A stretch of 32,262 bases of DNA from Pelagibacteraceae bacterium (GTDB lineage Bacteria > Pseudomonadota > Alphaproteobacteria > Pelagibacterales > Pelagibacteraceae), in assembly GCA_008638225.1 (NCBI GenBank), contig VTPP01000015.1, positions 1-32,262 of the forward strand. Direction: 5' to 3'. The position numbers were made by a program, and so were the translations under genes. Shown here in pieces: positions 14,843 to 23,739 of this stretch. Position 1 is the first letter of the stretch; each line of letters begins with the position of its first letter. Under the pieces are notes generated by a model, which had not been told where the DNA came from, ran no database searches, and saw nothing but the letters and a program-made list of their open reading frames with translations.

Positions 14843-16777
14843 TTATAATTCTAAGTTTTGAAAGAAAACAAGACTATCTGGATTTGCAATAGACTCTAAG
14901 TTATTCACCTTTCTGCCATCAATTATGGCTTTCACTGTAAGTTCTACTACTTTACCATTTTTAGTTTTTGGGATGTCAGGACAGGAAATTATAATAGCAG
15001 GAACGTGTCTTGGTGAGCAGTTATTTTTTATTGTAAGTTTTATCTTATTAATTAATTCTACTGATAAGCTTTTGTCTTTACTTAACTTTACAAAAAGAAC
15101 AATTCTAATGTCGTTTTCATATTCCTGTCCAATTACAACAGATTCTAAAATTTCATCAAAAGACTCTACTTGTCTATAAATTTCAGCAGTTCCAATTCTA
15201 ACTCCTCCAGGTTTCAATGTAGCGTCGGATCTACCGTGAATTATATAACCATTATTTAATGTTGCTTGAATATAATCTCCATGATGCCAAATATTTTCAT
15301 ATTTTTCAAAATAAGCTGACATGATTTTTTTATTATCAACATCGTTCCAAAACCCAATTGGCATTGAAGGAAAGGGTTGTTTGACTACTAGCTCTCCTTT
15401 TTCTTGATTATTAATTTGATTTCCTGCTTCATCGTAAACATCAATATCTATTGCTAAAGCTGGCCCCTGAATTTCACCAGAATAAACTGCATCAAAAACA
15501 TTACCCATTACTAAACAACCGATAACATCTGTACCACCGCTTATTGACGACAAATGAATATCTTTTTTTAAAAAACGATACACATAATCAAAACTTTCTT
15601 TTACTAGTGGAGAACCTGTGGATGTTATAATATTCAATTTATCTAAATTATATTTTAGTGCAGAAAATTTTTCTTTTTTTAAGTAATCTATGTATTTGGC
15701 ATTTAATCCAAACAAAGAAAATTTATGTTGTTCACAATAATCAAACAAAACTTCTATAGTTGGATAAAAAGGAGATCCATCGTACAATTTAATACTTGCG
15801 CCACATGACAAACTAGAAACTAGCCAGTTCCACATCATCCAACCAGTTGTTGTAAAATAAAAAATATTATCTTTGTTTTTAACATCACAATGTAACAATA
15901 ATTCTTTTTTGTGCTGGATTAGTGATCCGCCCGCTCCGTGAATAATGCATTTTGGAATACCAGTGGTTCCACTAGAATACAAAACATATAATGGCTGGTT
16001 AAATTCAAATTCTTCAAATATTTCATCCCTAGAATAGTTTTGTAAAATATATTCAAGAGATAAATATTTTTCAGGAAAAATCTTATTATTATCGTAAGAG
16101 TAAATTATTACTTTTTGTATTGATGGAATTTTACTTACAATAGAATCAATTCTATCAAGTAATGATATTTTTTTTCCACTATAAAAATAGTAATCACAAG
16201 TTATCAAAATTTTTGGTTCAATCTGTAAAAAACGATCGACGACTCCTTGAATACCAAAATCAGGGGAACAAGATGACCAAATGTGACCGTTTTTGGCTGA
16301 TGCTAGTAGACCTACAACAGCTTCAATATTATTAGGCACATAGGCAACAATACGATCATTTTTCTTTAATCCAATAGACTTAAAAAAATTAGATAATTTA
16401 CAAACTTTATCATACAAAGTGTTCCAAGAAATTGATTTTTCAAAACCATTTTCACTTCTAAAACTTATAGCGATATCACTGTTACGTTTTGTTAATAGAT
16501 TCTTTGTGAAATTTAATTTCGAGTCAGAAAAAAAATTACTTTTATGAAATACATTATTTTGATTATAAATATTTTGTCCCTTAAATCCTTTGATATCGGC
16601 GTAATCCCAAAAAACTGACCAGAAAACCTCTAAGTTTTGTACTGACCACCTCCATAAGTCTTGATAATTATTTACAAGCGGTAAAATTTTTTTATCATCT
16701 AAATATTGACAAAATTTATATAAATTTGAATTAACTATTCTTTCTCTACTTGCTCTCCATAAAAATTTACCTGACAC
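14843..16777 (-). CDS. aacS: Acetoacetyl-CoA synthetase (acetoacetate-CoA ligase)
   Basis: ANL-superfamily adenylating enzyme activating acetoacetate with ATP and CoA. At 644 residues it has the length and N-terminal cap (LWRASRERI... YQDLWRWSV) typical of acetoacetyl-CoA synthetases rather than acetyl-CoA synthetase. Motifs in order: YSSGTTGIPK (267-276), TTTGWMMWNW (309-318, diagnostic of this family), a GGTDV segment, GRSDATLKPGGVRIG, and a C-terminal KTKNGK with the adenylation lysine at about 609. The start is GTG at 16775-16777, with no nearby ATG that keeps the conserved N-terminus. It follows serS by 12 bp at the end of the dgt-tat operon. No polyhydroxybutyrate or ketone-body genes are adjacent, so the source of acetoacetate (perhaps leucine, aromatic or ketone degradation) is open. 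Confidence 0.92.
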   Translation of the reverse strand: MSGKFLWRASRERIVNSNLYKFCQYLDDKKILPLVNNYQDLWRWSVQNLEVFWSVFWDYADIKGFKGQNIYNQNNVFHKSNFFSDSKLNFTKNLLTKRNSDIAISFRSENGFEKSISWNTLYDKVCKLSNFFKSIGLKKNDRIVAYVPNNIEAVVGLLASAKNGHIWSSCSPDFGIQGVVDRFLQIEPKILITCDYYFYSGKKISLLDRIDSIVSKIPSIQKVIIYSYDNNKIFPEKYLSLEYILQNYSRDEIFEEFEFNQPLYVLYSSGTTGIPKCIIHGAGGSLIQHKKELLLHCDVKNKDNIFYFTTTGWMMWNWLVSSLSCGASIKLYDGSPFYPTIEVLFDYCEQHKFSLFGLNAKYIDYLKKEKFSALKYNLDKLNIITSTGSPLVKESFDYVYRFLKKDIHLSSISGGTDVIGCLVMGNVFDAVYSGEIQGPALAIDIDVYDEAGNQINNQEKGELVVKQPFPSMPIGFWNDVDNKKIMSAYFEKYENIWHHGDYIQATLNNGYIIHGRSDATLKPGGVRIGTAEIYRQVESFDEILESVVIGQEYENDIRIVLFVKLSKDKSLSVELINKIKLTIKNNCSPRHVPAIIISCPDIPKTKNGKVVELTVKAIIDGRKVNNLESIANPDSLVFFQNLEL

Positions 16778-16789
16778 AATTTTAATGAT

Positions 16790-18070
16790 TTAGATATTGT
16801 CTATTAATTTTTTAGACATATATTTTTGGAGAACATCCGGAATAGTTATACTACCATTTTTATTTTGATAGTTTTCCAATATTGCTATGATAGTTCTTCC
16901 TATGGCTAGACCAGAGCCATTCAACGTTGCTAATAATTCATTTTTATTATCTATAGTTTTGTACCTTGCTTTCATTCTATTAGATTGGAAAGTTGAACAT
17001 GAAGAACAGCTAGAAATTTCTCTATATTTATTTTGCGAAGGAATCCAAACTTCCAAGTCGTAAGTTTTTTCAGCACTAAAACCCATGTCACCGCTTGATA
17101 AAAGCATTACTCTATATGGCAATTTGAGTAGATTTAAAATTTTTTCAGCACAATTAAGTAATCTATCTAATTCTTTAATTCTAAACTCTGGTTGAATAAT
17201 AGATACTAGTTCAACCTTTGAAAATTGATGCTGGCGCATAATTCCTTGGGTATCTTTACCAGCGGCACCAGCCTCTAGTCTAAAACAAGGGGTGCATGCT
17301 ACAAATCTTAATGGCAAATCTTCATATTTTACAATCTTATCAGCAACCATGTTGGTCAAGGAGACTTCACTTGTGGGAATTAACCATAGATTATTATTTG
17401 TCTGAAATTGTTCTTCTTTAAATTTGGGCAACTGTCCAGTTCCAAACATGGATTTTTCATTTACTAATATGGGCACGTTGTACTCGCTATAACCATTTTC
17501 ACTAGTATGAACATCGATCATAAAATTAATCAATGCCCTTTCTAATTTAGCAAGATCTTTTTTTAAAATTACAAATCTTGAGCCCGATATATTAACTGCT
17601 GTTTCAAAATCAATAAGATCAAGTTGTCTTGCTAAAACTTCATGACTCAAAGGTTTGAAATCAAAAATTTTAACACTGCCACTATTTCTTACTTCCTTGT
17701 TTCCGGTGTCATCTTTAGATACGGGAACGTCATCTGCGGGGATGTTTGGTAATGAAAAAAGTATATTATTAATAATCTCTTGAAATTTTAGAATATTGTT
17801 TTCTAACAATGATATTTCACTTTTAATATCAGAAACTTCTTTTGATAATTTTTTAAAATTTTCAACAGACCTGTCCTTCTCTATAGATAAATCTTTTGAA
17901 ATAGAATTTCTGCGATTCTGTAATTCCTGCTGTTCTTCCAGGCATTTTCGAAGTTTTTCGTCATTATTTAATAATTCTTCAATTAAACTATCTGAGTTAT
18001 TAACAAACCTTAGAGATAATTTTTTTTTGAAGAAATCTACATCTTTTCTAATTTCCTTTAAATTTAACAT
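16790..18070 (-). CDS. serS: Seryl-tRNA synthetase
   Basis: Class II synthetase charging serine tRNAs, including the two encoded at 13760 and 14605. 426 residues. The N-terminal long antiparallel coiled-coil (about 30-105) recognises the long variable arm. TSEVSLT is at 233-239, motif 2 at about 263-283 (FRLEAGAAGKDTQG start), and motif 3 NGSGLAIGRT at 384-393. Start ATG shares one base with the tatC stop; the tatABC-serS order is conserved in Alphaproteobacteria. Confidence 0.97.
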   Translation of the reverse strand: MLNLKEIRKDVDFFKKKLSLRFVNNSDSLIEELLNNDEKLRKCLEEQQELQNRRNSISKDLSIEKDRSVENFKKLSKEVSDIKSEISLLENNILKFQEIINNILFSLPNIPADDVPVSKDDTGNKEVRNSGSVKIFDFKPLSHEVLARQLDLIDFETAVNISGSRFVILKKDLAKLERALINFMIDVHTSENGYSEYNVPILVNEKSMFGTGQLPKFKEEQFQTNNNLWLIPTSEVSLTNMVADKIVKYEDLPLRFVACTPCFRLEAGAAGKDTQGIMRQHQFSKVELVSIIQPEFRIKELDRLLNCAEKILNLLKLPYRVMLLSSGDMGFSAEKTYDLEVWIPSQNKYREISSCSSCSTFQSNRMKARYKTIDNKNELLATLNGSGLAIGRTIIAILENYQNKNGSITIPDVLQKYMSKKLIDNI

Positions 18071-18813
18071 TATTTTTTCTCTACCATTTTTACAGTATAA
18101 ATAGAAAGTTCGTATAAAAGCAATAGAGGTAGAGCCAATCCTATTTGAGTAATTGGGTCTGGTGGAGTTAATATTGCTGCTGCAGTGAAAATTATAACTA
18201 CTACATATTTTCTTCTTTTTTTAAGATAATCAGAATTTATAAAACCAACTTTTCCGAGCAATGTTAATAAAACTGGTAATTGAAAACTAAGTCCAAACGC
18301 AAATATAAGTCTGGTAATTAATGATAAATATTCACTAACTTTTGCTTCTAACTGTATAGCCATTCCAGATGACGAAGCTAACGTTTCAAATGAAATGAAA
18401 AATTTTATCGCCATTGGCATAATTAAATAATAAACGAGCATACCGCCAAGAATAAATAAAATGGGAGTAGCGACTAAAAAAGGTATTAAAGCTAATTTTT
18501 CATTTTTATAAAGACCTGGGGCAATGAATTTCCAAATCTGCAGAAGAATAATAGGAAAAGAAATACAAAAAGCAGAAAAAAAAGCTAGTTTTAAGTAGGT
18601 TAAAAAAGTTTCATGCAAAGCAGTAAAAATCATTCTTCTTTGTATGGGATCATCTATCGTTGCCTTAATATAAGGATCCAATAAGAAAGCATAAATTTTA
18701 TCTGCATATATGTAGCAAAAAATAAAAGAAACTAATAAAAATAAAATACACTTAATTAACCTTGATCGTAGTTCTTTTAAATGTCCCGATATAGTAGAAG
18801 TTTTACCTTGCAT
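18070..18813 (-). CDS. tatC: Twin-arginine translocase subunit TatC
   Basis: Six-helix receptor that binds twin-arginine signal peptides. The N-terminus HLKELRSRL and the FLTYLKLAFFSAF... APGLYKNEKL stretch match the conserved cytoplasmic and periplasmic loops, including the glutamate of the signal-peptide site. 247 residues from the ATG at 18811-18813. An in-frame TTG lies one codon upstream, but ATG is the more likely start. It follows tatB by 5 bp and overlaps serS by one base. Confidence 0.96.
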   Translation of the reverse strand: MQGKTSTISGHLKELRSRLIKCILFLLVSFIFCYIYADKIYAFLLDPYIKATIDDPIQRRMIFTALHETFLTYLKLAFFSAFCISFPIILLQIWKFIAPGLYKNEKLALIPFLVATPILFILGGMLVYYLIMPMAIKFFISFETLASSSGMAIQLEAKVSEYLSLITRLIFAFGLSFQLPVLLTLLGKVGFINSDYLKKRRKYVVVIIFTAAAILTPPDPITQIGLALPLLLLYELSIYTVKMVEKK

Positions 18814-18818
18814 CAAAT

Positions 18819-19058
18819 TTAAGAATCTAATTTATTTTTTTTGGTTTTTCTTTTTTTTTTATTATCTTCCTCCGCGATATCAATCGTCTCAACATCTGAA
18901 ATATTTTCTAGACTATTTTGAAAATTACTGGTGTAGCTTTTGATAGTTTTGATCCAACTACCAAATTTTTTCATGATTATAGGAAGATCTTTTGGACCAA
19001 TTACAAGAATTGCAATAATTGCTATAACAAGAAGTTCAGACCACCCGATTTGTGGCAT
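18819..19058 (-). CDS. tatB: Sec-independent translocase protein TatB
   Basis: 79 residues: a single N-terminal membrane helix with the TatB signature IGWSELLVIAIIAILVIGPKD, an amphipathic helix (LPIIMKKFGSWIKTIK) and a short tail ending in a lysine-rich run. TatB forms the receptor complex with TatC. The tail is much shorter than the E. coli protein (171 residues). It lies 6 bp after tatA and 5 bp before tatC. Confidence 0.95.
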   Translation of the reverse strand: MPQIGWSELLVIAIIAILVIGPKDLPIIMKKFGSWIKTIKSYTSNFQNSLENISDVETIDIAEEDNKKKRKTKKNKLDS

Positions 19059-19064
19059 TGTCTA

Positions 19065-19256
19065 TTAACTTTCTGAATTTTTATTATTTTTATTAGAGAT
19101 ATTTTTGTCATCAGTATCATCTTCTGAAGACATGCCTTTTTTAAAACTTTTTATTCCTTTTGCTACATCACCCATTAACTCGGAAATTTTTCCTCTACCA
19201 AATAATAGGACTACAAGGGCTACCACAATTACAATTTGCCAAATACCAATGCTCAT
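19065..19256 (-). CDS. tatA: Sec-independent translocase protein TatA
   Basis: 63-residue pore-forming subunit: helix [18 protein letters not shown] followed by [22 protein letters not shown], the standard TatA hinge and amphipathic helix, then a polar acidic/asparagine tail. ATG start at 19254-19256, 38 bp after scpB. With tatB and tatC a complete Tat system is encoded here. Confidence 0.96.
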   Translation of the reverse strand: MSIGIWQIVIVVALVVLLFGRGKISELMGDVAKGIKSFKKGMSSEDDTDDKNISNKNNKNSES

Positions 19257-19294
19257 AAATCTATCTTACTAACAAACCTTTAAAAAAACAATAT

Positions 19295-20059
19295 CTATTT
19301 TTCTTTATCATCTCCCCCTTCATTATCATCTTCTTCATCTTCATCATCTTCTTCGTCATCGTAATTATCTGGATCATCATCGTCAGCCGAAGTGATTGGT
19401 TCGTTGTTATTGTTACCCTCGTTTAATGTATCTCCGATCATATCGTCAATATTAGTAAATATATTTTCTTTTAAACTTTCGTCGTCTTCTTTAACAAATT
19501 TTGAGGTACCAAAAATGGAACTATCTACTCTACTATCAATAAGACCGGCGGCCATAAGCTCTTCTGAGTTTGGTAAATCCTCAAGACTATTTAAATTAAA
19601 GTGGCTTAAAAAAGAGTCTGTGGTTCCGTACGCAAGAGGCTTTCCTGGAATATTTTTTCTTCCAGCTGGTTTAACCCAACCCAATTCAAACAAAACTTCC
19701 ATAGTACCGGTAGAAAAAGACACGCCTCTAATTTCCTCAATTTCTGATCTAGTAACCGGTTGATGATAAGCAATAATCGCAAGGGTTTCGATAGCCGCTT
19801 TTGATAATTTTTTTTGACCAGTAATCTCCTCTTTAAGTTGATCGGCTAAATCTAAAGAAGTCCTAAAGGACCATCTATTGGCTAATTTAATTAAGTTAAT
19901 ACCTTTTTCTGAATAATCTTTCTGGAGATCATCTAGTATAGCTAGTACATCTGTATTCTTTTTTACTTTAGATTGAAGTGTTGCAAGATCTAACGGTTCA
20001 TCAGCTGCAAATAAAAATGCTTCAATTATTTTTTTTTCTTTTTTATCGATAGTTACCAT
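19295..20059 (-). CDS. scpB: Segregation and condensation protein ScpB
   Basis: Dimeric winged-helix partner of ScpA in the SMC condensin complex. Residues 1-160 contain the family blocks IIEAFLFAADEPL, LSKAAIETLAIIAYHQPVTR and IRGVSFSTGTMEVLFELGW. The protein is 254 residues where the family is usually about 180-200. The extra C-terminus (about 175-254) ends in a run of Asp and Glu (226-254). ATG start at 20057-20059, 5 bp after scpA. Scp genes next to tat genes are typical of Alphaproteobacteria. Confidence 0.95.
   Translation of the reverse strand: MVTIDKKEKKIIEAFLFAADEPLDLATLQSKVKKNTDVLAILDDLQKDYSEKGINLIKLANRWSFRTSLDLADQLKEEITGQKKLSKAAIETLAIIAYHQPVTRSEIEEIRGVSFSTGTMEVLFELGWVKPAGRKNIPGKPLAYGTTDSFLSHFNLNSLEDLPNSEELMAAGLIDSRVDSSIFGTSKFVKEDDESLKENIFTNIDDMIGDTLNEGNNNNEPITSADDDDPDNYDDEEDDEDEEDDNEGGDDKEK
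19298..19384 (-). repeat. Trinucleotide-like low-complexity tract encoding the acidic tail of ScpB
   Basis: A run of GAT/GAA/GAC-type codons (read as tca/ttc/atc repeats on the plus strand) encodes about 29 residues, mostly Asp and Glu. The repetition makes the tract liable to length change by slippage. Confidence 0.6.
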
Positions 20060-20064
20060 AAATT

Positions 20065-20814
20065 TTAAATTTTTGATTTAATGAAAATATCTTCAAATAT
20101 TCTATCCTGTTTAATCAAAAGCTTTCCTTCCCTCACAAGTTCTAAACTGGCTGCAAAAGTACCTGACATTCCTGATTTTTTTAATTTTTTATTTTTTAAA
20201 AAATTTTTTGGGATTATAGTTTTTAAATCACACCATTCTTTAATTTGTTCAAACATTTTGGTTATCATTTTAATAGCTTCTTCCATTGTATAAACTGGTA
20301 ATTTTTTAATATTAATAGAAGAAAAATTTTCTTTTCTTTTAAAGTCCGCGTAAGCTTTTATTAATTCATATAATGAAACACTATACTGGGATTTATTTAT
20401 AGGTTTAATACCTTCTCTCATAGATCTCATGAAAACATCTGAACCAAGTTTTGGTCTACTCATTAATTGATCGGAAAGTAATCTTATACTTTCAAGTTTT
20501 CTAAGTTGTAATTTTAGTTTTTCTGCCATTTTGATTGCAGAAAAATCATCATCAAAATCTTCTGGTAATAATAATCTTGATTTTAAATAAGCTAGCCAAG
20601 AAGCCATAACCAAAAAATCAGCAGCTAATTCCAAATTGTCTTTGAGTTGGGAAATATAATCAATATATTGATTTGCAAGCTGTACTATAGAAATCTGCAT
20701 TAGATCAACTTTTTGGGCTTTAGCCAAATCTAATAAAAGGTCCAGTGGGCCCTCATAATTATCTACATTTAATTTAAAATTATCAGCTAAAATGGGGTCT
20801 TGATTCTCGTACAT
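20065..20814 (-). CDS. scpA: Segregation and condensation protein ScpA (kleisin)
   Basis: Kleisin subunit linking the SMC heads. The 249-residue protein has NYEGPLDLLLDLAKAQKVDL near the N-terminus, the family's most conserved stretch, then LAADFLVMASWLAYLKSRLLLP. The C-terminal winged helix (TFAASLELVREGKLLIKQ) ends in FEDIFIK. ATG start at 20812-20814, 17 bp after nagZ. Confidence 0.95.
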   Translation of the reverse strand: MYENQDPILADNFKLNVDNYEGPLDLLLDLAKAQKVDLMQISIVQLANQYIDYISQLKDNLELAADFLVMASWLAYLKSRLLLPEDFDDDFSAIKMAEKLKLQLRKLESIRLLSDQLMSRPKLGSDVFMRSMREGIKPINKSQYSVSLYELIKAYADFKRKENFSSINIKKLPVYTMEEAIKMITKMFEQIKEWCDLKTIIPKNFLKNKKLKKSGMSGTFAASLELVREGKLLIKQDRIFEDIFIKSKI

Positions 20815-20831
20815 AAAAAAAGCCTACTAAA

Positions 20832-21785
20832 TTATTGATTATAATTAAACATTTTATTCATTTTAGCCAACAGACTATCTGAAGCAAATTTAGTAACTAT
20901 TAGCAGTTTATTCATTTCATGAAAATTTCCACTACAATGCAAAATTATATCACAACCGGCTTCAAAAGATTTTGAAACTTTTTTTTCAATTGAACCACTG
21001 AGTGCCTTCATACATAAATCGTCTGACATAATGAGACCTCTAAATTTTAATTTTGACATGATTATATTTTTAATTATTAGAGAAGAATAGGTAGCTGGTA
21101 AATTTTTATCCAGATTTTCGTAAATAATATGTGCTGTCATTAGAAAATTAGACTTAATATTTTTAAAACATCTAAAATCATTTTTAAATAAAAATTCTTT
21201 ACTCTCTTTTATAACGGGTAAAAAAAAATGAGAATCATGATTAGACAAGCCATGCCCAGGAACGTGCTTTCCAATAGTAAAAATTTTTTTTTTAAAGTAA
21301 AGTTTTATAATTTTATTAGCAATATCCTTTACAATCTCTACCTTGTTTGAATATGCCCTATCACCTATAACATCAGACTTTCCCCGGTAAAAAAGATCAA
21401 GGACGGGCGCAGCAACCAAGTTAATTCCCAAATATTTAAATAAATTACAATTAAAATTAATAAACTTTTTAATCTCTTGATTAAAAAGTTTTTTGTTTGT
21501 CTGATAGTAGTTACCAAAAATTTTTGCTGAATAATGAGATTGATCGAATAAATTATGAAATCTATTAACCCGACCACCTTCATGGTCTATCATAATTAAA
21601 GTTTTTTGCTCAGGATTTATAGATCGTAGCTCTGAGACTAGATTTTTTAATTGTGTAAGATTTGCAATATTTCTTGTAAAAATTACATAGCCTAATGGTT
21701 TGTGTTTCCTAAATAAAAAATACTCCTTTTTACTTAGGTAAAATCCGGAGATACCTAAAATTACAGGTTTAAAAAAATTATTCAT
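20832..21785 (-). CDS. nagZ: Beta-N-acetylhexosaminidase NagZ (GH3)
   Basis: Cytoplasmic glycosidase removing GlcNAc from anhydro-muropeptides in cell-wall recycling. 317 residues of GH3 TIM-barrel: IDHEGGRVNRF (66-76), KHVPGHGLSNHDSH (173-186, with the Asp-His dyad used as general acid/base by NagZ) and IMSDDLCMKAL (252-262, containing the nucleophilic aspartate). No signal peptide. It starts inside the end of the 85-aa gene (ATGA). It fits functionally with mltB and dacC elsewhere in the window. No amidase or AmpG permease is seen here. Confidence 0.94.
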   Translation of the reverse strand: MNNFFKPVILGISGFYLSKKEYFLFRKHKPLGYVIFTRNIANLTQLKNLVSELRSINPEQKTLIMIDHEGGRVNRFHNLFDQSHYSAKIFGNYYQTNKKLFNQEIKKFINFNCNLFKYLGINLVAAPVLDLFYRGKSDVIGDRAYSNKVEIVKDIANKIIKLYFKKKIFTIGKHVPGHGLSNHDSHFFLPVIKESKEFLFKNDFRCFKNIKSNFLMTAHIIYENLDKNLPATYSSLIIKNIIMSKLKFRGLIMSDDLCMKALSGSIEKKVSKSFEAGCDIILHCSGNFHEMNKLLIVTKFASDSLLAKMNKMFNYNQ

Positions 21786-22039
21786 TTAAGCAATTCCCAA
21801 AATGTTGGTTGTTTTTCTTTTTTCTTAAAATATTCAGAGTTATCTATAAAATTTTTGAAATTTTCACTAGTTTGTATCTTTTCAAGATTCATTCCATATT
21901 TTTTTAATAAGACTTCTTGTTTTAAATTTTTATCTTGTAAACTAGATTTAGAATAATTTTTAATATAAAAATTAATATTCAGGTAAAAAAAAATTAAAAA
22001 TAAAAATACAGAAAATATTTTTATTGTATTTTTTATCAT
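21782..22039 (-). CDS. Small membrane-anchored protein of unknown function
   Basis: 85 residues, unrecognised. Residues about 5-26 form one hydrophobic segment (FSVFLFLIFFYLNINFYI), followed by a lysine-rich, probably periplasmic tail ending KQPTFWELLK. It is joined to argS by a one-base overlap (TAATG) and to nagZ by a four-base overlap, strong evidence for a real translated gene. In many Alphaproteobacteria the gene at this place encodes a membrane-anchored SPOR-domain protein. Here no SPOR domain is present, so it may be a shortened remnant or an unrelated replacement (inference). Confidence 0.65.
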   Translation of the reverse strand: MIKNTIKIFSVFLFLIFFYLNINFYIKNYSKSSLQDKNLKQEVLLKKYGMNLEKIQTSENFKNFIDNSEYFKKKEKQPTFWELLK

Positions 22040-23739
22040 TACATTGATTTTGGAGCTGTAACTCCGAGAATACCCAAACCAGATTTTAAGGTTAGTAAAA
22101 TTTTATTTAATAGGAAAATTCTCGCTTGAACAAGATTTGAGTCTTTATTTTCTATAATCTTATAATCACTGTTTTCCTTCCCAAGATTCCAAAAAGAATG
22201 AAAGGAGGAGGCTAAATCATATAAATAATAAGGTATTCTATGTGGTTCAAGATTTTTAGACGATACCTCTAAGCATTTTGACCATAAAGATAATTTTTTT
22301 ATCAAGTCAATTTCTACGTCTGTATTTAGTAAGTTTAAATTTTTTTTATCAAAATCTTTCTCGTTAAACTTTACTTTTCCTAAAATAGAATGAATTCTTG
22401 CTGAAGCATACTGTACATAAAAAACTGGGTTATCCTTTGTCTTATCCGTAACTAAATCAAAATCAAAATCTAACTGGCTGTCATTACTTCTATAAATCAT
22501 CATAAAACGAACTGCATCCACCCCTACTGCCTCTACTAACTCTTTAGCAGTAATAAAGTCGCCTGCTCTTTTGGACATTTTGTATGGCTCTCCAGATTTG
22601 TATAATTTTACTAATTGACAAACTTTGCATTCAAAATCTGAAGTAAAGTTTGATAAAGCGTCCATACATGCCTTTAATCTTTTTAAATATCCTGCGTGAT
22701 CTGCACCTAATACATTTATATATTTATCAAATTTTCTCTCTAATTTATAAGCATGATAGGCAACATCGTTTGCAAAATAGGTCCACGTTCCATCTGATTT
22801 TTTTAATGCACGATCAATGTCATCTCCAAAATCTGTTGATTTAAATAGAAGCTGAGATCTTGGTTCCCAATCTTCATTTTCATTACCTTTTGGCTTGGCT
22901 AAGATTCCTTCGTAGATACAATTTTTTTCTCTTAAAATTTCTATAGTCTTCTCAACTAAATTTCTACTAACTAACTCTTTTTCTGAAACAAATACATCAT
23001 GTTTGATTCCAAGTGAAAATAAGTCATTCTTAATCATGAGCATAGCTTCATTCATGGCCATAGTGCCTATTTGGTCTTTTATTGCATCGTAATTAGATAA
23101 ATTTTGAATTACATTTTTATTAATCAAATTCTTTGCAATATCTTTTAAATAATCACCTGGATACAATCCTTGATCCGAAGGAAAAGGAACTTTTTCATTT
23201 ATTTCTAATAGTCTTGCATATACAGATTTAGCAAACATATGAATCTGATTACCGTAATCATTAATGTAATATTCTTTTGTTACCTTATTACCTACGAAAT
23301 TTAAAAGATTAGCCAAAACATCTCCGTAAATAGCACCTCGACAATGACCCACATGCAATGGGCCTGTAGGATTAGCTGATACATATTCTATATTAATATT
23401 TTTTTTCTCAAGGATTAGCATGTCTTTATTGTCTCCGAATGCAGATAGAAAATTGAACCAAAAATCTTTTTTTAATTTTAAATTGATAAAACCTGGCTTA
23501 ACTAATTCAACACTTTCAAATTCACTAAAATTATTTTTAATTAATAAGGATATATCAGACCCAATTTCTAACGGTTTTTTTTTTAAATTAGATGAAAGAA
23601 TTAATGGAGCATTATATGCCAAATCACCAAAAGCAGGGTCTCTTGGTGGTTCCACAGTGAGTTTGCTAAAATTACACTGATAATTATTACTTAGGAGAAT
23701 CTCAGAGAATTTATTTTTATAAAGTTTAAATATATTCAT
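22039..23739 (-). CDS. argS: Arginyl-tRNA synthetase
   Basis: Class I synthetase of 566 residues. The HIGH-type motif is HVGH (129-132) in NPTGPLHVGHCRG, and the KMSKS-type motif is KMSKR (387-391). An N-terminal Add-1-like domain (about 1-110) and a C-terminal anticodon-binding DALR domain ending LGILGVTAPKSM are present. ATG at 23737-23739 overlaps the dgt stop (ATGA). Order dgt-argS-nagZ-scpAB is conserved in Alphaproteobacteria. Confidence 0.97.
   Translation of the reverse strand: MNIFKLYKNKFSEILLSNNYQCNFSKLTVEPPRDPAFGDLAYNAPLILSSNLKKKPLEIGSDISLLIKNNFSEFESVELVKPGFINLKLKKDFWFNFLSAFGDNKDMLILEKKNINIEYVSANPTGPLHVGHCRGAIYGDVLANLLNFVGNKVTKEYYINDYGNQIHMFAKSVYARLLEINEKVPFPSDQGLYPGDYLKDIAKNLINKNVIQNLSNYDAIKDQIGTMAMNEAMLMIKNDLFSLGIKHDVFVSEKELVSRNLVEKTIEILREKNCIYEGILAKPKGNENEDWEPRSQLLFKSTDFGDDIDRALKKSDGTWTYFANDVAYHAYKLERKFDKYINVLGADHAGYLKRLKACMDALSNFTSDFECKVCQLVKLYKSGEPYKMSKRAGDFITAKELVEAVGVDAVRFMMIYRSNDSQLDFDFDLVTDKTKDNPVFYVQYASARIHSILGKVKFNEKDFDKKNLNLLNTDVEIDLIKKLSLWSKCLEVSSKNLEPHRIPYYLYDLASSFHSFWNLGKENSDYKIIENKDSNLVQARIFLLNKILLTLKSGLGILGVTAPKSM

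Noticed and set aside
18814..18816. TTG start one codon upstream of the tatC ATG
   Set aside because: The ATG at 18811-18813 is adjacent and more likely; nothing supports the TTG.
21365..21583. Overlapping minus-strand frame inside nagZ
   Set aside because: It lies entirely within a conserved GH3 enzyme in another frame and has no independent support.
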